From a candidate division CSSED10-310 bacterium (GTDB taxonomy: Bacteria; CSSED10-310; JAFGDC01), in the NCBI GenBank assembly GCA_016932295.1, contig JAFGDC010000206.1:1-7121 (forward strand): a DNA stretch of 7,121 bases, given 5' to 3'. Position numbers and translations under genes: made by a program. Shown in pieces: positions 6,185 to 7,121 of this stretch. Every line of letters starts with the position of its first letter. Positions within the stretch are counted from its first letter, which is position 1. Under the pieces are notes generated by a model. The model was not told the origin of the DNA. It did not search any database and worked only from the letters and a program-made list of their open reading frames with translations.

Positions 6185-6604
6185 TCATTCCATAAATGGA
6201 TTGCGGACAATTATTTCCTCGTATTCCTGCCCGGCATTCAGATCTTCCGACCAAATGATCGAAGCCCCCAGCACCACGGCACTTCTGACAATCAGGGCAT
6301 CCCAGAAATTGAGACCGTACCGCCGAGCAATACCGATGGCCGCCAGGGTGTCAGCCACCACCGGTTCATGCACCGGCCAGCAGGAAAAATCCGAGATAAT
6401 CCCGTGCACATCCTCCAATGACAACGGCCGGGTGACCTTCCTCGTCACCGTCACACAGAATTCGTTCAGCACCTGCACGCTCAGCACGCCACCACCATCG
6501 TTCGTGAGCCGCAACAACAACTCCGCCGCCTTCTTCCGCTTCCTACCGGCACTGGCATCATGGGCATACACGAGCACATTCGTATCGATGAACTCAACGC
6601 CCAT
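6185..6604 (-). CDS. PIN-domain toxin, VapC-like ribonuclease
   Basis: This 139-aa protein has the length and acidic residues of PIN/VapC toxins: FIDTNVLVYAHD at the start (Asp7), LNEF (Glu48), FWDALIV (Asp102) and SEDL (Asp121). These would coordinate Mg2+ or Mn2+ for RNA cleavage, typically of tRNA or rRNA in the family. The ATG at 6604 is chosen because MGVEFIDTN is the usual PIN opening and GAGGAAG precedes it. It overlaps the 3' end of the antitoxin by 11 bases, so the pair is one coupled operon. No key residue appears missing, so the toxin is probably active. The pair may stabilise this accessory island, or it may be an unrelated neighbour. Confidence 0.9.
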   Translation of the reverse strand: MGVEFIDTNVLVYAHDASAGRKRKKAAELLLRLTNDGGGVLSVQVLNEFCVTVTRKVTRPLSLEDVHGIISDFSCWPVHEPVVADTLAAIGIARRYGLNFWDALIVRSAVVLGASIIWSEDLNAGQEYEEIIVRNPFME

Positions 6605-6836
6605 GCACTTCCTCCCGCAAGCAGACCGAAGTTCCATTCGTGCCGAGATCGGCCGGTGCACGCAACCTGGCCCTTATGCGCTTCGCCGCACAGCGTTTCA
6701 CCTCATCATCCCGGATAATTTTCTCCAGGTACTCGCCAAGCAGCCCCGACAGCGACGTGTTCCGTTCCACCGCAAGGTGCTTGGCACGCTTGATCAGGTC
6801 CCTTGGCAGCGACACCGTGACATTCTGACGATCCAT
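6594..6836 (-). CDS. Ribbon-helix-helix antitoxin partner of the PIN toxin
   Basis: This is an 80-aa protein. Residues 4-42 (QNVTVSLPRDLIKRAKHLA, then NTSLSGLLGEYLEKII) fit a CopG/Arc-type ribbon-helix-helix: a short beta strand for DNA contact, then two helices. The remaining about 38 residues are the expected toxin-binding tail. The start at 6836 is chosen from GGAGG (6849-6845) eight bases upstream and the family-like opening. The frame runs upstream to 6899 without a better site. Such antitoxins neutralise the toxin and repress their own promoter, probably through the inverted repeats 23-47 bases upstream. Confidence 0.88.
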   Translation of the reverse strand: MDRQNVTVSLPRDLIKRAKHLAVERNTSLSGLLGEYLEKIIRDDEVKRCAAKRIRARLRAPADLGTNGTSVCLREEVHGR

Positions 6837-6858
6837 CTCCGCATCCTCCACGCAACAA

Positions 6859-6883
6859 GTGTAACACGTACACACGATACGTG
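6859..6883 (-). promoter_or_regulatory. Overlapping inverted repeats, likely toxin-antitoxin operator
   Basis: Two interlocking palindromes lie just upstream of the antitoxin gene. One is GTGTA (6859-6863) with TACAC (6869-6873), spacer 5. The other is CACGTA (6865-6870) with TACGTG (6878-6883), spacer 7. Both have perfect arms. Their position suits autoregulation by the RHH antitoxin or toxin-antitoxin complex. TACACT on the - strand could be a -10 box, but I find no well-spaced -35. Confidence 0.5.
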
Positions 6884-7030
6884 CATCCAAGAGCATCATC
6901 GCGTGATACCTTCTCGCACTGCAACGACCCTGTATTTTTTCCGATACTAACCATTCCGCGGGTATCTCATGCTGAGCAACCCCATGGACCGATCAGCCAT
7001 CTCTTTCTGCCTGCACTATCTTTCACGACG

Positions 7031-7047
7031 GCACGGCGGCGCCGTGC
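7031..7047. repeat. Near-perfect palindrome 1 at right edge
   Basis: GCACGGCG and CGCCGTGC flank a single G, giving a 7-bp hairpin with a 3-nt loop. There is no T-run, so an intrinsic terminator is unlikely. The surrounding 6900-7121 has no gene I can support. Confidence 0.5.
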
Positions 7048-7103
7048 GGTCCGTGTTGCGTTCCTCACTCCGCCGCTGAATCGAAGCGAGGCTGTACCGG
7101 AGC

Positions 7104-7120
7104 GCGAGGCGCCGCCTCGC
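7104..7120. repeat. Near-perfect palindrome 2 at right edge
   Basis: GCGAGGCG and CGCCTCGC flank a single C. It has the same size and geometry as the palindrome 73 bases to the left, with a different sequence. The window ends one base later, so any continuing element or gene cannot be seen. Confidence 0.5.
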
Positions 7121-7121
7121 C

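Noticed and set aside
6969..7079. 36-aa + strand ORF at the right edge
   Set aside because: There is no SD and no family resemblance, and it runs through a perfect palindrome.
1..7121. CRISPR array, tRNA, rRNA or transposase
   Set aside because: No regularly spaced repeats, tRNA-like cloverleaf, rRNA sequence or transposase motifs were seen on either strand.

Overview
The window carries a complete diversity-generating retroelement (DGR) whose mutable target is an NLR-like protein with the domain order TIR - NACHT - FGE/C-type-lectin. The DNA is moderately GC-rich, with Shine-Dalgarno sites, overlapping genes and a type II toxin-antitoxin pair, so it is bacterial or possibly archaeal. The lineage cannot be fixed from the sequence. 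The gene content resembles accessory DGR/conflict loci of environmental proteobacteria and other multicellular or filamentous bacteria, but that is only a guess.

Layout. Bases 1-252 are an AT-richer leader. It contains a copy (A, 114-216) of a diverged element of about 100 bp and two back-to-back hairpins. A + strand operon follows: a helix-turn-helix protein (253-852); Avd, the DGR accessory four-helix protein (849-1220, overlapping the previous stop as ATGA); the template repeat TR (1235-1366); a structured spacer with a 10-bp-stem hairpin (1421-1472); and the DGR reverse transcriptase (1479-2480). Converging on it from the - strand is the 1092-aa target gene (5870-2592). Its last codons contain the variable repeat VR (2764-2633). 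The gap between RT and target holds copy B of the repeat element. Upstream of the target are a 314-bp non-coding stretch and a ribbon-helix-helix antitoxin / PIN toxin pair on the - strand (6836-6185), with overlapping inverted repeats upstream that look like an operator. The right edge (6900-7121) has no convincing gene but holds two near-perfect palindromes.

How it works together. TR and VR align without gaps over 132 bp. They differ at 16 positions, and every one is an adenine in TR. This is the signature of adenine-specific mutagenic retrohoming. The 16 changes alter 12 residues in the ligand-binding end of the FGE/C-lectin fold, and no TR adenine can be mutated into a stop codon. By family knowledge, Avd and the RT copy the TR RNA into A-mutagenised cDNA that replaces VR. 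The inferred result is a cytosolic STAND/NLR-type receptor with a self-hypermutating sensor, coupled through a NACHT switch to a TIR domain that keeps the expected catalytic glutamate, as would suit an anti-phage or self/non-self recognition system. DGR targets fused to conflict-system domains are a known class. Less familiar here are the HTH-fused accessory gene, the duplicated target 3' flank, the opposed target orientation, and the RNA structures around the RT start.
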